Shown here one piece after another: positions 15,220 through 24,049 of a stretch of DNA of 38,183 bases. The stretch lies in NCBI GenBank assembly GCA_035291545.1, contig DATDRW010000034.1, positions 1 through 38,183 of the forward strand, read 5' to 3'. Position 1 is the stretch's first letter. Every line of letters starts with the position of its first letter. The notes under the pieces were generated by a model. The model was not told the DNA's origin. It saw only the letters and a program-made list of their open reading frames with translations, and did no database searches. This DNA is from UBA11373 sp035291545 (GTDB taxonomy: Bacteria > Actinomycetota > Acidimicrobiia > Spongiisociales > UBA11373). The position numbers and the translations under genes were made by a program.

Positions 15220-16109
15220 TGCGGCTCGACGCCCCGCTCCCCGACCTCGGACGCGTGGGGGTGTGGTCGTGGTCGCTGGTCGACCAGCCCGCCGCCCAGG
15301 TGCGCCGCGCTGCCGCCGCCGTCGAGGACATGGGGTACCGGACGGTGTGGTTCCCCGAGAGCCGCGGCCGGGAGGCGTTCGTGACCGCGGCCTTGATCCT
15401 GTCGGCCACGAATCGGCTGGCTGCGGTCACCGGCATCGCCAGCATCTGGGCGCGCGACCCCAACGCCGCGGCGAGCGGGGCCATGGCGCTCGGCGAAGCC
15501 TGGCCGGGGCGCTTCGTGCTCGGGCTCGGAGTGAGCCATGCCCCGTCGGTGGCACGCCGCGGCTCCACCTACGAGCACCCAATCGCCAGGATGAAGGACT
15601 ACCTCGACGGCATCACGGCGGCCTCGTTCGTCGGCCCTCCGGCCGATCCCGAGGTCCCGGTAGTCCTGGCGGCACTCGGTCCGCAGATGCTCCGCCTCGC
15701 CGCCTCCCGCACCTCCGGCGCGCATCCCTACTTCGTCCCGGTCGAGCACACCCGAACCGCCCGCGAGGTGATGGGCCCCGGTCCCTGGCTCGCCCCCGAA
15801 CAGGCGGTCGTGATCGCCACCGACCCCGTCCGGGCCCGCGCGATCGCCCGTCGCCACACCAGGGGCTATCTGGCGCTCGACAACTACCGGCGCAACCTGG
15901 TGCGGCTCGGCTGGTCGGAATCCGATCTGGACGGCGAGGGCAGCGACGCGCTCGTGGACGCCGTCGTGGCCTGGGGCGACGCCGACGCGGTGGCATCGCG
16001 GATCCGGGCACACCTCGAGGCCGGGGCCGACCACGTCGGCATCCAGGTGCTGTCGGACGACCCGTTCCCCCTCGCCGATCTGTCCGCCCTCGCCGAGCGT
16101 CTCCTCTAG
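15219..16109 (+). CDS. LLM-class (probably F420-dependent) oxidoreductase
   Basis: 296 residues of the luciferase-like monooxygenase fold. Visible are GVWSWSL at the first strand, MGYRTVWFPES, VTGIASIWARDPNAAASGAMALGEAWPGRFVLGLGVSH (the long helix-strand block of the family) and a C-terminal AGADHVGIQVLSDDPFP. In actinobacteria most members of this group use coenzyme F420 and not FMN; that is family knowledge, not proven here. The start overlaps the M20 peptidase stop. The stop TAG shares the bases CTAG (16106-16109) with the stop of the convergent lipoprotein gene. Confidence 0.9.
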   Translation: MRLDAPLPDLGRVGVWSWSLVDQPAAQVRRAAAAVEDMGYRTVWFPESRGREAFVTAALILSATNRLAAVTGIASIWARDPNAAASGAMALGEAWPGRFVLGLGVSHAPSVARRGSTYEHPIARMKDYLDGITAASFVGPPADPEVPVVLAALGPQMLRLAASRTSGAHPYFVPVEHTRTAREVMGPGPWLAPEQAVVIATDPVRARAIARRHTRGYLALDNYRRNLVRLGWSESDLDGEGSDALVDAVVAWGDADAVASRIRAHLEAGADHVGIQVLSDDPFPLADLSALAERLL

Positions 16110-17680
16110 AGGTCGCAGAAGCGCCCGCCGAAAACGGCGCTGATTTCTGCTCCGATGTCGTCCGGGTCGGAGGCGCCGGCCGCGGCGGCACGGAGCCAAG
16201 CCTCACTCCCCGGAGGTGAGGACACGTAGACGTCTACCCCTCCGAGCAGACCGGAGGCCGCAACGGCGTCGGTATGAGCGGCCAGCACCTCGGCGATCGA
16301 CGAACCGGGTCCGACGGCGCCGCGGGTGTGGAGCGGGAACGCCCCGGCGACCACCCGATACGCCGCAAAGTGCCTTCCGCCCGCCGGCTTCCAGGTGGTG
16401 GGCGCGTTCGTGAAGAAGAGCGTGAGGTTGTCGACCTCGACCACCCGCACCTCGCTGGTTCCGGGGCTGCACACCCCGTAGGGGTTGGCGTCGGGATCGA
16501 CGGCGACCCAACCGGTGTCGACGAGGGGAGACGACCCCGGCAGCGCCTGGCGCACCAGGGATACGGTCTCGTCATCGGAGGCCCCGAAGCCGATCACCCC
16601 GAGACCCTCGGCGGCGAGCACGATCGGCGTCACCTCGCCACCGGCACACGGCGCCGCCGAGCGGAGAAAGTCGAAGGCGAGATCGATGGGCTCGTCGGCG
16701 CCGCCCGGTGCGATCGGGAACACGGGGAGCGATCCGACGACACGCTCCCCCACCGTGATCACCAGGTCGGAGGAGAACCCGTAATACTCCGGTGACCCAT
16801 CCCGGTCGACGAGCTCAACCGAGGCGCCGATGCCGCCGTGCTCCGGCCCGAAGTCGCCGACCGCCCCGGTGGCGATCACCAGATACCCGGAGCCGGTCTC
16901 GGCCACGTATGCCGCCTCTCCCGTGGTGTCGAGGCACACCCCCGACACCACCTCGTCGGAGGTGCCGACGCGGAAGGTGCCGGGGTCGGCGGCGGCAATG
17001 GCTCCCGCGGGTGCCTCGGGTACGGCCACGATCAGCGTGTAGGTCGCCGCCTCTCCCACCGTCGCCACCTGGACCACATAGTCGACGTCGTCCTCCGCCT
17101 CACCCGCCACCGCGGCCGAGCCTCCGGCGATGGGGGTTCCGTCGATCGAACGGAGATCGATCCGGGCGACGCCGCCGGCCGATACCACCACGGCGGTCAG
17201 ACGACCGGAGTCCCCGGAGCGGACGAAGTAGGTGTCGGGATCGGAGGGTCCGACGTTGCCGACGGCAATGCCCTGGCCGTCGTCGATCTCGATGCGACGC
17301 GATTCGGCGCAGTCCCGCGACAACAACGCCAGCGTCGCCTCATCGGGTGCCCCCGTCACCACCCTGCCCAGGGCGACCTGTGCCTGCTCCACCGCGGCGC
17401 GGGAAGCGGGACCGAAGGCCCCGTCGACCTCGAGGGAACCGAAGCCGTTGCAGTTGAGGAGGAACTGGAAGGCGGCGACGGTCTCGTTGTGATCGCCCTC
17501 CGCAACCAGGGGCGTCCCGTTGGCCACCAGGGTGGTCGTGGTCGTCTCGGGAACGGTCGTGGTGGGCGCGGTGGTGGTGCTCGCCGCCTCCGTGGTGGTC
17601 GCCCCAGAACCACCGAAGCAGGCGGTGGCGACGAGCATCGCGCCTGCCAAAGGCAGGAGGCGTCGGTGCCACCGAGCCAT
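16106..17680 (-). CDS. Lipoprotein with peptidoglycan-binding domain
   Basis: 524 residues. The signal peptide ends in a lipobox (LVATAC, Cys21), followed by a Thr-rich linker (TTTAPTTTVPETTTTTL). A PG_binding_1-type domain follows (about residues 65-115: VAAFQFLLNCNGFGSLEVDGAFGPASRAAV), so the protein should sit outside the membrane and touch the cell wall. The remaining 400 residues have repeated beta-rich blocks with no family I recognise. The ATG at 17680 is supported by TAGTCT exactly 7 nt upstream. The same frame stays open further upstream and would encode a hydrophobic stretch, but this would put a membrane segment before a good lipobox. Confidence 0.85.
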   Translation of the reverse strand: MARWHRRLLPLAGAMLVATACFGGSGATTTEAASTTTAPTTTVPETTTTTLVANGTPLVAEGDHNETVAAFQFLLNCNGFGSLEVDGAFGPASRAAVEQAQVALGRVVTGAPDEATLALLSRDCAESRRIEIDDGQGIAVGNVGPSDPDTYFVRSGDSGRLTAVVVSAGGVARIDLRSIDGTPIAGGSAAVAGEAEDDVDYVVQVATVGEAATYTLIVAVPEAPAGAIAAADPGTFRVGTSDEVVSGVCLDTTGEAAYVAETGSGYLVIATGAVGDFGPEHGGIGASVELVDRDGSPEYYGFSSDLVITVGERVVGSLPVFPIAPGGADEPIDLAFDFLRSAAPCAGGEVTPIVLAAEGLGVIGFGASDDETVSLVRQALPGSSPLVDTGWVAVDPDANPYGVCSPGTSEVRVVEVDNLTLFFTNAPTTWKPAGGRHFAAYRVVAGAFPLHTRGAVGPGSSIAEVLAAHTDAVAASGLLGGVDVYVSSPPGSEAWLRAAAAGASDPDDIGAEISAVFGGRFCDL

Positions 17681-17687
17681 GGTGGAG

Positions 17688-17693
17688 AGACTA
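17688..17693 (-). promoter_or_regulatory. Leaderless -10 box of the PG-binding lipoprotein gene
   Basis: TAGTCT on the minus strand, then 7 nt, then the ATG at 17680. Confidence 0.5.
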
Positions 17694-17843
17694 GTGACCG
17701 GGAGGCGGCGGTGGCGGAGACGGTGAGGACTCGATCGCGCGGCTCGTCTCCCGAGCAGGATGCCGCCCACGAGCACAGCAGCCATCAGCGACGCGATCAA
17801 CAAACCCATAACAAGCGGATCGGCGGGAGTACCCTCGTTGCCC

Positions 17844-17969
17844 GTGATCCGATGCCCGGCGTGCACCACCGACAACCCCACGGACAGCAAGTTCTGCCGT
17901 GAGTGCGGGGGGGCAATCGCCCCCGTTGCGACTGTGGCACGGCCCGCAGCGGCGGCGGCGAGTGCATAA
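17844..17969 (+). CDS. 41-residue zinc-ribbon microprotein
   Basis: The whole protein is one zinc ribbon, CPAC near the N-terminus and CREC about 14 residues later, plus a short Ala-rich tail. The sequence resembles the N-terminal ribbon that precedes adenylate-cyclase, kinase or membrane domains in many bacterial proteins, but here a TAA stops the frame directly after it. A TACCCT box ends 8 nt before the GTG (17830-17835), which favours a leaderless start. A TTG at 17838 with a GGGAG 8 nt upstream would add two residues. It may be a genuine small zinc protein or the remnant of a longer one. It lies between the PG-binding lipoprotein (divergent) and the L,D-transpeptidase. Confidence 0.6.
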   Translation: MIRCPACTTDNPTDSKFCRECGGAIAPVATVARPAAAAASA

Positions 17970-18019
17970 CTCTCAGGGTCACACCGGGGACTGCCGAAAA
18001 CGGCCTTTGGGCCCGCATG

Positions 18020-18025
18020 TACTGT
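18020..18025 (+). promoter_or_regulatory. -10 box of the L,D-transpeptidase gene
   Basis: TACTGT, predicted to give a leader of about 19-20 nt that carries GGAG 6 nt before the GTG start. No good -35 box is visible. Confidence 0.4.
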
Positions 18026-18050
18026 CTGCCGCTCATCTCAGGAGTCGCCT

Positions 18051-18833
18051 GTGATTCGACGCCTCGTGCTGATCGCGATCACGGTCGTGGTGACGACCAC
18101 GGTCGCCGCTGCCCCCGCCGGGGCTGAAGAGACGCGGACCCCGCTCATCGGGGTGAACGGCTTCTCCACCCTGGTCCGGCTCGAACCCGACGACTCGGGC
18201 GAAGACGTCGCCGACCTGCAACGGTCTCTCGCCGCGGCCGGGTTCTATCACTCTGCCGTCGACGGCCACTTCGGCCGCACCACAGCCTCCGCCGTCGTCG
18301 CATTCCACAAGTACCTGGGGCTGGAGCGCAGCAGCGTCTTCAACGCCCTCGACTGGATCCGGCTCGCGATGCTCCCCGACCCCGGGCTTCCCAACCGTTG
18401 GACGGAGAGCGACTACCTCGAGGTCGACCTGACCAGGCAGCTGCTGTTCCTCGTCGAGGACGGCGAGCTCACCCAGGTCATCCCGGTCTCCGCAGGCGGC
18501 GGCTACACCTACATCAGCCCCCGGACGGGCAATGTCGTCACCGCCAACACGCCCCGAGGCGACTTCTTGCTCAAGTGGCACCAGCTGGGCTGGAGGTGCG
18601 ACCCCGTCACCGATTGGTGCGTGTACAAGTACTGGGCGTTCACCAATTTCTACGGGATCCATGGGTACCACCAGGTGCCCACCTATCCCGCGTCGCACGG
18701 GTGCATCCGCGTCGAGACGTGGGACGCCGACTGGCTGGAGCGGCACCTCACGGTAGGGATGCCCCTGCACGTGTGGAATGAGCCCCCCGTGATCCCGCCT
18801 CCGCCGCCGCCCCCACCGGCGCCGATGGAGTGA
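18051..18833 (+). CDS. Secreted L,D-transpeptidase with PG-binding domain
   Basis: 260 residues. A cleavable signal peptide ends around AAAPAGAEE (residue 26). A PG_binding_1 domain (about 47-92, DVADLQRSLAAAGFYHSAVDGHFGRTTASAVVAF) is followed by a YkuD catalytic domain (about 122-242) with His204 in GIHGYH, His216 and the nucleophile Cys218 in SHGCIRV. Such enzymes make 3-3 cross-links in peptidoglycan or attach proteins to it. The tail is a run of prolines (VIPPPPPPPPAPME), which could span the wall. The GTG start is fixed by GGAG 6 nt upstream. The next gene, also an envelope protein, follows on the same strand. Confidence 0.95.
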   Translation: MIRRLVLIAITVVVTTTVAAAPAGAEETRTPLIGVNGFSTLVRLEPDDSGEDVADLQRSLAAAGFYHSAVDGHFGRTTASAVVAFHKYLGLERSSVFNALDWIRLAMLPDPGLPNRWTESDYLEVDLTRQLLFLVEDGELTQVIPVSAGGGYTYISPRTGNVVTANTPRGDFLLKWHQLGWRCDPVTDWCVYKYWAFTNFYGIHGYHQVPTYPASHGCIRVETWDADWLERHLTVGMPLHVWNEPPVIPPPPPPPPAPME

Positions 18834-18880
18834 GGACACACCCCGCGGCCGGTTAGCCTCCTGCCACCCAGCGGAGGCCC

Positions 18881-20587
18881 GTGCGCAGAGTCACCCTTGT
18901 CCTCACCATCGCCATCGTCGCGTCCTCGTGTTCTCCGGCCGGCACGCGGCCGACCGGCCCGCCCTCGACCGTGAGTGCAGAGTCGACCACGACGACGCGT
19001 GATCCGCGCCCGTGCCCTGCAACAACGGTGCTCGCCCCCCGGGCCTCGGCCGACGGCACTCCATCGATCGGGAGTCTGCCCGCCGGCAATCCGCACGCCG
19101 CCGCGGTCGCCGCCTCGAAGGCGATGTTCGACTGCGCCATCGAGGTTGTGGTGGTCGACACCGGAGACGTCAACCGCATCGCCCTCGCCGCGGTGCTCGC
19201 GGTCGCCTTCCAGGCGCCGCTGCTCTTCGGCGACCAAGGCGCCACCAGCCTGCTGGCGTACGAGCTCGACCGGCTGGCCCCGCAGCGGGTGTGGCTCGTC
19301 GGCGACACCGCCGCCGCCGAGGTCGCCGGATGGACCGAAGTGGAGCGGATCGACGGCAGCGCCCAGGAGATCGCCGCCGAGATCACCTCGCTCATCGGAG
19401 CCGACGAGGACCTCTTGCTCCCCACCGAAGGCGGCACGGACACGGTGGCGGTGGCGGTCGAGGCGATGCTGACCGGCAAGGCCCTCACCCCTCCCCCGGT
19501 CGACGGGTCGGCGGCTCCGGTGTCCCCCGTAACCGGGGACGACATCGTGGCAGGCACCGGCGAATCGGGGATGCTGTGGCTGGTCGACACCGGAGAGCCC
19601 GAGGCCGCGCTCGCCGCCGCCGCCGGTGCGATCACCTCAGGGGGTTTCATGGGGTTGGTCGATGGCTCCGACCTGCGCCGCGACACCGCATTGAGGCGCG
19701 ACCTCGCTCCCATCGCCGATCGGGTCCGGGCCATCCAGATCGTGGGGGCGACCGCCGACGCCGGATGGCAGGCGAGGGTGCTGTTGCGCGGTGACGAAAT
19801 CCCCGGCGGGGGCCTCCTGCTGTTCCCCGGACGCCGACTGGTCGCCCTGTACGGGAATCCGCTCACGACCGCGCTCGGAGTGCTCGGCGAGCAGGACCCC
19901 GCGGCCGGGCTCGCCCGGCTGAACCAGCTCTCGACCGGCTACGACGCCGACGGGCTCATCATCCTCCCCACCTTCGAGATCATCGCCACGGTGGCCGCCG
20001 GGGACGCGGGCAACGACGGCGATTTCTCGAACGAGATGCCGATCGACCTGCTCCGCTCGTGGGTCGACTTCGCCGGCGCCAACGGCATGTACGTCCTCCT
20101 CGACCTGCAGCCCGGGAGGTCGGACTTCCTCTCCCAGGCCAGGCTGTACGAGGAGCTGCTGCTCGAACCGCACGTCGGACTGGCGATCGACCCGGAATGG
20201 CGCCTCGGACCCGACGAGTTCCACCTCGAGCAGATCGGCTCGGTCGAGGCCGCCGAGGTCAACGAGGTGGTGCGGTGGCTGGCGGCACTCACCCGCGACC
20301 ACGCTCTCCCTCAGAAGATGCTGCTGCTCCACCAGTTCCAAGACGAGATGCTGCCGAACCGCGATCAGATCGAGGCGCCCCCCGAGCTGGCACTGGTCAT
20401 CCAGATGGACGGGCTGGGGACGATCCCGGACAAGAACACCTCCTGGGCGCGCACCACCGCCACCTGGGAGGTGGATCAGTTCGAGTACGGATGGAAGAAC
20501 TTCTTCGACGAGGACATCCCCGGACCGCTCGGCCCGCAAGATATCCTGCAGTTGGTGCCGTCGACCGTGTACATCTCGTTCCAATAG
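18881..20587 (+). CDS. Lipoprotein with CWB2-like N-terminal part
   Basis: 568 residues. Lipobox VASSC (Cys17) and a Thr/Ser-rich spacer. Residues of about 65-200 follow the cell-wall-binding repeat 2 pattern, with alternating VVVVDTGDVNRIALAAVLAV, APLLFGDQGATSLLAYELDRLAP and RVWLVGDTAAAEVAGW. The C-terminal half (about 345-568) has strands such as GMYVLLDLQPGRSDF and VGLAIDPEWRLGPDEF that suggest a TIM-barrel, possibly a glycoside-hydrolase-like fold, but no catalytic pair can be assigned. It is probably anchored in the membrane and touching the wall. The GTG has GGAGG only 3 nt away, and a TAGCCT box lies 21 nt upstream. It ends 2 bp before the aminotransferase start. Confidence 0.8.
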   Translation: MRRVTLVLTIAIVASSCSPAGTRPTGPPSTVSAESTTTTRDPRPCPATTVLAPRASADGTPSIGSLPAGNPHAAAVAASKAMFDCAIEVVVVDTGDVNRIALAAVLAVAFQAPLLFGDQGATSLLAYELDRLAPQRVWLVGDTAAAEVAGWTEVERIDGSAQEIAAEITSLIGADEDLLLPTEGGTDTVAVAVEAMLTGKALTPPPVDGSAAPVSPVTGDDIVAGTGESGMLWLVDTGEPEAALAAAAGAITSGGFMGLVDGSDLRRDTALRRDLAPIADRVRAIQIVGATADAGWQARVLLRGDEIPGGGLLLFPGRRLVALYGNPLTTALGVLGEQDPAAGLARLNQLSTGYDADGLIILPTFEIIATVAAGDAGNDGDFSNEMPIDLLRSWVDFAGANGMYVLLDLQPGRSDFLSQARLYEELLLEPHVGLAIDPEWRLGPDEFHLEQIGSVEAAEVNEVVRWLAALTRDHALPQKMLLLHQFQDEMLPNRDQIEAPPELALVIQMDGLGTIPDKNTSWARTTATWEVDQFEYGWKNFFDEDIPGPLGPQDILQLVPSTVYISFQ

Positions 20588-20589
20588 GC

Positions 20590-21783
20590 ATGGCCATCGT
20601 CGACATGCGCCGCCTCTGGGATCTCGACCCTGACGTGGTCTTCCTCAACCACGGGTCGTACGGCGCCTGTCCGCGGCCGGTGCTCGACCATCAGACGAAA
20701 CTGCGTCGGCATCTCGAACGACGGCCGGTGCAGTTCCTCTCCTACGACCTCGAGGCGCTACTCGATGCGGCCCGTAACGCCCTGGCTACGTTCGTCTCAG
20801 CAGATCCCGCGGGTGTCGCCTTCGTGACCAACGCGACGACGGCGGTGAATGCAATCGTCGGCTCGATGCGATTCCATCCCGGTGACGAGATCGTGATCAC
20901 GGATCACGGTTACAACGCCTGCCGCAACGTGGTCGACCACGCCGCCGGGCGCTCCGGCGCGGTGGTGCGGACCGCTTCCGTCCCGTTCACCGGGCTCACT
21001 CCCGACGCCGCCTGTGAGGCCGTACTGGCTGCGGTCGGTGCCCGCACCCGCCTCGTGATCGTCGACCATGTCACCAGCCCGACCGCACTCGTGCTCCCGG
21101 TCGCTCGCATCGCAGCCGAACTCGAGCCGCGCTCGGTTCCGCTGCTCATCGACGGCGCCCACGGGCCGGGAATGCTTCCGGTCGACATCGCGGCCATCGG
21201 CGCCTCCTACTACGTCGGCAATTGCCACAAGTGGATGTGCGCCCCCAAGGGCTCGGGCTTCCTGTACGCCGCCGCCGGGGCCCGAAACGAACTGACGCCC
21301 ACCGTCATCAGTCACGGGCTCAACTCGCCACGGACGGATCGCAGTCGCTTCCACCTCCTGTTCGATTGGACCGGGACCACCGACCCCACCGCCCACCTGT
21401 CGGTGCCCCGCGCCCTCGAGGTGATGGGGTCGCTGTTCCCGGGCGGGTGGGACGAACTCCGCCGACAAAACCGTGCCCTGGCCCTGCAAGGCAGACGCAT
21501 CGTGGCCGATGCGATCGGAGCGGGTGACCTTCCCGGAGACGACATGGTCGGCTCGATGGCGGCGATCTCACTCGCCCCGCTTCGGGTCGCTTCGAATGGA
21601 CGCGACCGCGACCCCCTCACCCTCCTGCTCCGCGACCAATACCGCATCGAGGTGCCGGTGTCGCCCTGGCCGCAGGCTCCGGGTCGGGTGCTGCGGCTCT
21701 CTGCACAGGCCTACAACCGGGTCGAGGACTATGAGCGGCTCGCCGCCGCCCTCGCCGCCGAAGGCGTCAGGGCCGCACCCTGA
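20590..21783 (+). CDS. Class V PLP aminotransferase (isopenicillin-N-epimerase-like)
   Basis: 397 residues. N-terminal FLNHGSYGACPRPVLDHQ is the substrate-loop signature of the epimerase/cysteine-desulphurase-like branch. DGAHGPGMLPVDI binds the pyridine nitrogen, and Lys214 in NCHKWMCAPKG forms the internal aldimine. The closest named relatives are isopenicillin-N epimerase-like and ergothioneine-type C-S lyase proteins; neither pathway is visible here, so only the cofactor chemistry is safe. The ATG lies 2 bp after the stop of the preceding lipoprotein gene, so it is probably translated by coupling. Its last 17 bp overlap the end of the convergent exporter gene. Confidence 0.9.
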   Translation: MAIVDMRRLWDLDPDVVFLNHGSYGACPRPVLDHQTKLRRHLERRPVQFLSYDLEALLDAARNALATFVSADPAGVAFVTNATTAVNAIVGSMRFHPGDEIVITDHGYNACRNVVDHAAGRSGAVVRTASVPFTGLTPDAACEAVLAAVGARTRLVIVDHVTSPTALVLPVARIAAELEPRSVPLLIDGAHGPGMLPVDIAAIGASYYVGNCHKWMCAPKGSGFLYAAAGARNELTPTVISHGLNSPRTDRSRFHLLFDWTGTTDPTAHLSVPRALEVMGSLFPGGWDELRRQNRALALQGRRIVADAIGAGDLPGDDMVGSMAAISLAPLRVASNGRDRDPLTLLLRDQYRIEVPVSPWPQAPGRVLRLSAQAYNRVEDYERLAAALAAEGVRAAP

Positions 21784-22660
21784 CCCTCCGCTCGGCACGG
21801 TCGGTGACGAGCACCCCGGCGAGGATGAGCAATCCCCCGAGCACGATTCCGGGCTGCAACCGCTCGTCGAGGAACACCATTCCGGAGATCACCGCGATCG
21901 GCGGAACGAGATAGCCGGCGATCGAAGCGAACGTGGCGGAGACCGAGCGCAGCATCCAGTAGTAGAGGACGAAGGGCAGGAAGGTCGTGAACACGGCCAT
22001 GTATCCGAGCAGCACCCATGCCTTCCCGGAGGGCCCGGGTGATGCACCCTCGACGATCAGCATGGCGGCGACGATGACGATCGAACCGCTCACGAAATGG
22101 ACACCGGTCACCTCGAGCGGCTGGTAGGCGCCGGCGTGGTGCTTGGCGTACACGCCGCCCACGGCGATCGAGGCGACCGCCACCAGCGACAGCAACCCGG
22201 CGACCACCGGCTTCCCACCGCCGGCGAGGCCGCTGTCGCCCGATCCGAGGAGGGCCGCAACCCCGGCGAAACCGAGGATGAGCCCGGCCACCTTCATCGT
22301 GCTCAGGCGCTCGTCGGCGAGGGCGAGGTGGGCGAGCAGGGCGGTGAACAGCGGGATCAGGGCCGTGGTCAGGCCGAGGAACCCGGCGGAGGCGTACTGC
22401 AGTGCAATCGTCGAGAACACGTAGGGGATGGCGAGGTTGCTGATCCCCATCGCCAGCCCGACCTTCCACGCCTCCGGCGACCGCGGCAACCCGCTCCGCC
22501 GAGCGACGAGGAACACGACGACCACGACCGCGGCGAGTGCCGACCGGAGGGCGGCGACGGTATATGGTCCGACGCCCTCGTCGAGCACGACCCGGGTGGC
22601 CACACCGGCAGTCCCCCACCCCAGAGAGGCGATCAGGAGTGCGAGCCAGACCCGGCGCAT
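21767..22660 (-). CDS. DMT-superfamily EamA transporter
   Basis: 297 residues with ten hydrophobic segments arranged as two EamA repeats. The first begins WLALLIASLGWGTAGVATRVVLDE with ALRSALAAVVVVVFLV after it; the second ends with FASIAGYLVPPIAVISGMVFLDERL. Members export amino acids and other small metabolites or act as uptake carriers. The ATG start stands exactly 7 nt after TAACGT on the minus strand. Its 3' end overlaps the aminotransferase gene by 17 bp on the other strand. The substrate is unknown. Confidence 0.92.
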   Translation of the reverse strand: MRRVWLALLIASLGWGTAGVATRVVLDEGVGPYTVAALRSALAAVVVVVFLVARRSGLPRSPEAWKVGLAMGISNLAIPYVFSTIALQYASAGFLGLTTALIPLFTALLAHLALADERLSTMKVAGLILGFAGVAALLGSGDSGLAGGGKPVVAGLLSLVAVASIAVGGVYAKHHAGAYQPLEVTGVHFVSGSIVIVAAMLIVEGASPGPSGKAWVLLGYMAVFTTFLPFVLYYWMLRSVSATFASIAGYLVPPIAVISGMVFLDERLQPGIVLGGLLILAGVLVTDRAERRVRVRP

Positions 22661-22667
22661 CGGGGGG

Positions 22668-22673
22668 ACGTTA
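22668..22673 (-). promoter_or_regulatory. Leaderless -10 box of the EamA gene
   Basis: TAACGT on the minus strand, then 7 nt, then the ATG at 22660. Confidence 0.5.
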
Positions 22674-22695
22674 GGGACTCGCCCGGACGGTGCCG

Positions 22696-23946
22696 CTACC
22701 GGCGGCGGCGCCCGCTCCGGAACCTGCGGGACAACTCGACGTCGCTCGTTCGCCGCGGCGCAACGACTCCCGGCTCGTGAGCGACGAGATCGTCCAGTCG
22801 ATCATCGTTGGAGAACAACTTCACGATCTCGTAGTTGAGCCCGGACGCCGCCTGGATGCGCTTCACCTCCTCGACCTCATCCCATTCCACCAGGGTCACG
22901 ACGAGCCCCGACTCCCCGGCGCGGGCGGTGCGGCCCGATCGGTGGATGAACGCCTTGTAGTCCTGCGGAGGCTCGTAATGGAGCACGACGTCGACGTCGG
23001 AGATGTCGAGGCCGCGGGAGGCGAGGTTGGTCGCCACGAGCGCCGCCAGACGGCCCTCGGTGAAGTCGGCGAGGCGGCGCTCCCGGTCGGACTGCCGGAG
23101 ATCGCCGTGGATGGGGTGGGCGTCGATTCCCTCCCTGCGCAGGTCCTCGGCGACGCGGTCGGCGCCGTGGCGCGTCGAGACGAACACCAGCGTGCGCTTG
23201 ACGCTGCGGATGATGCGCGCCGCTACCTTCGGCTTGTCTAGATGGTGGACGGCGAGGAATCGATGGGTCTGTTCGTCGGCGATGTCGCCGTCCATGGCCA
23301 CCTCATGGCGCACCGGGTCGTTCAGGTACCGGTTGATCAACCCCTGCACCTGGCCGTCGAGGGTGGCACTGAACAGCATCACCTGCGGCGAGCCCCCGAC
23401 CCGTCGCATGATCTGGTGGACCTGCGGCAGAAAGCCCATGTCGGCCATCTGATCCGCCTCGTCGAGCACGACCGAGTCGACGTGGGTGACGTCGACCGCC
23501 TTGCGGTCGATCAGGTCGATGAGCCTCCCCGGGGTCGCCACCAGCAGGTCCGCACCCTTGTGGATACGGTCGATCTGGGCACCCATGGGCGCTCCCCCAT
23601 AGACGGGGGCGAGCGTGAGGCCGCGGGCCTCGGCCAGGGGACGGAGCGCCTCGGCGACCTGCAGGCACAACTCGCGGGTCGGCACCAGGACGAGCCCGTG
23701 GGGCTCGGGCTGGTCGGCATGAACGGTGCGCTCGATCAGCGGGATCCCAAAGGCGAGGGTCTTCCCGGAGCCGGTTTGGGCCTTACCGCAGACGTCGCGG
23801 CCGGCGAGCCCGTCGGGAATCGTGAGCGTTTGCACCGGGAATGGCTCGGTGATCCCGCGTGCCGCCAGGGCGGCGACCAGGTCGGGGGGCACCCCGAGCG
23901 CAACGAACCCGCTCGCGGTGGGGTCGTGCGTATTGGTGTGGGACAT
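22696..23946 (-). CDS. DEAD-box ATP-dependent RNA helicase
   Basis: 416 residues. All helicase blocks are present: the Q motif (EPFPVQT), motif I AQTGSGKT at 56-63, PTRELCLQV, ATPGRL, DEAD at 162-165, SAT at 193-195, and in the second RecA domain TLVFVSTRHGADRV, VATNLASRGLDIS and HRSGRTARAG. It should remodel RNA duplexes in ribosome assembly or mRNA decay. The C-terminus is short and ends in an Arg-rich tail (RRFRSGRRRR) that probably aids RNA binding. The ATG at 23946 has a purine-rich GGGGAAG directly upstream. It ends 36 bp before the EamA start on the same strand. Confidence 0.95.
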   Translation of the reverse strand: MSHTNTHDPTASGFVALGVPPDLVAALAARGITEPFPVQTLTIPDGLAGRDVCGKAQTGSGKTLAFGIPLIERTVHADQPEPHGLVLVPTRELCLQVAEALRPLAEARGLTLAPVYGGAPMGAQIDRIHKGADLLVATPGRLIDLIDRKAVDVTHVDSVVLDEADQMADMGFLPQVHQIMRRVGGSPQVMLFSATLDGQVQGLINRYLNDPVRHEVAMDGDIADEQTHRFLAVHHLDKPKVAARIIRSVKRTLVFVSTRHGADRVAEDLRREGIDAHPIHGDLRQSDRERRLADFTEGRLAALVATNLASRGLDISDVDVVLHYEPPQDYKAFIHRSGRTARAGESGLVVTLVEWDEVEEVKRIQAASGLNYEIVKLFSNDDRLDDLVAHEPGVVAPRRTSDVELSRRFRSGRRRR

Positions 23947-24049
23947 CTTCCCCGATCGCCCTGCGAGGACACCGCACACCCATCGTGCCGGTGTGGGGGG
24001 CGCGCCCACGGTACCAGGGCCGCCGATGCCTCCCGACCGGGTGGCCCGG

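Noticed and set aside
17681..17890. An N-terminal membrane segment for the PG-binding lipoprotein, from the open frame upstream of 17680
   Set aside because: It would place a membrane helix before a good lipobox, and the ATG at 17680 has its own TAGTCT box 7 nt upstream.
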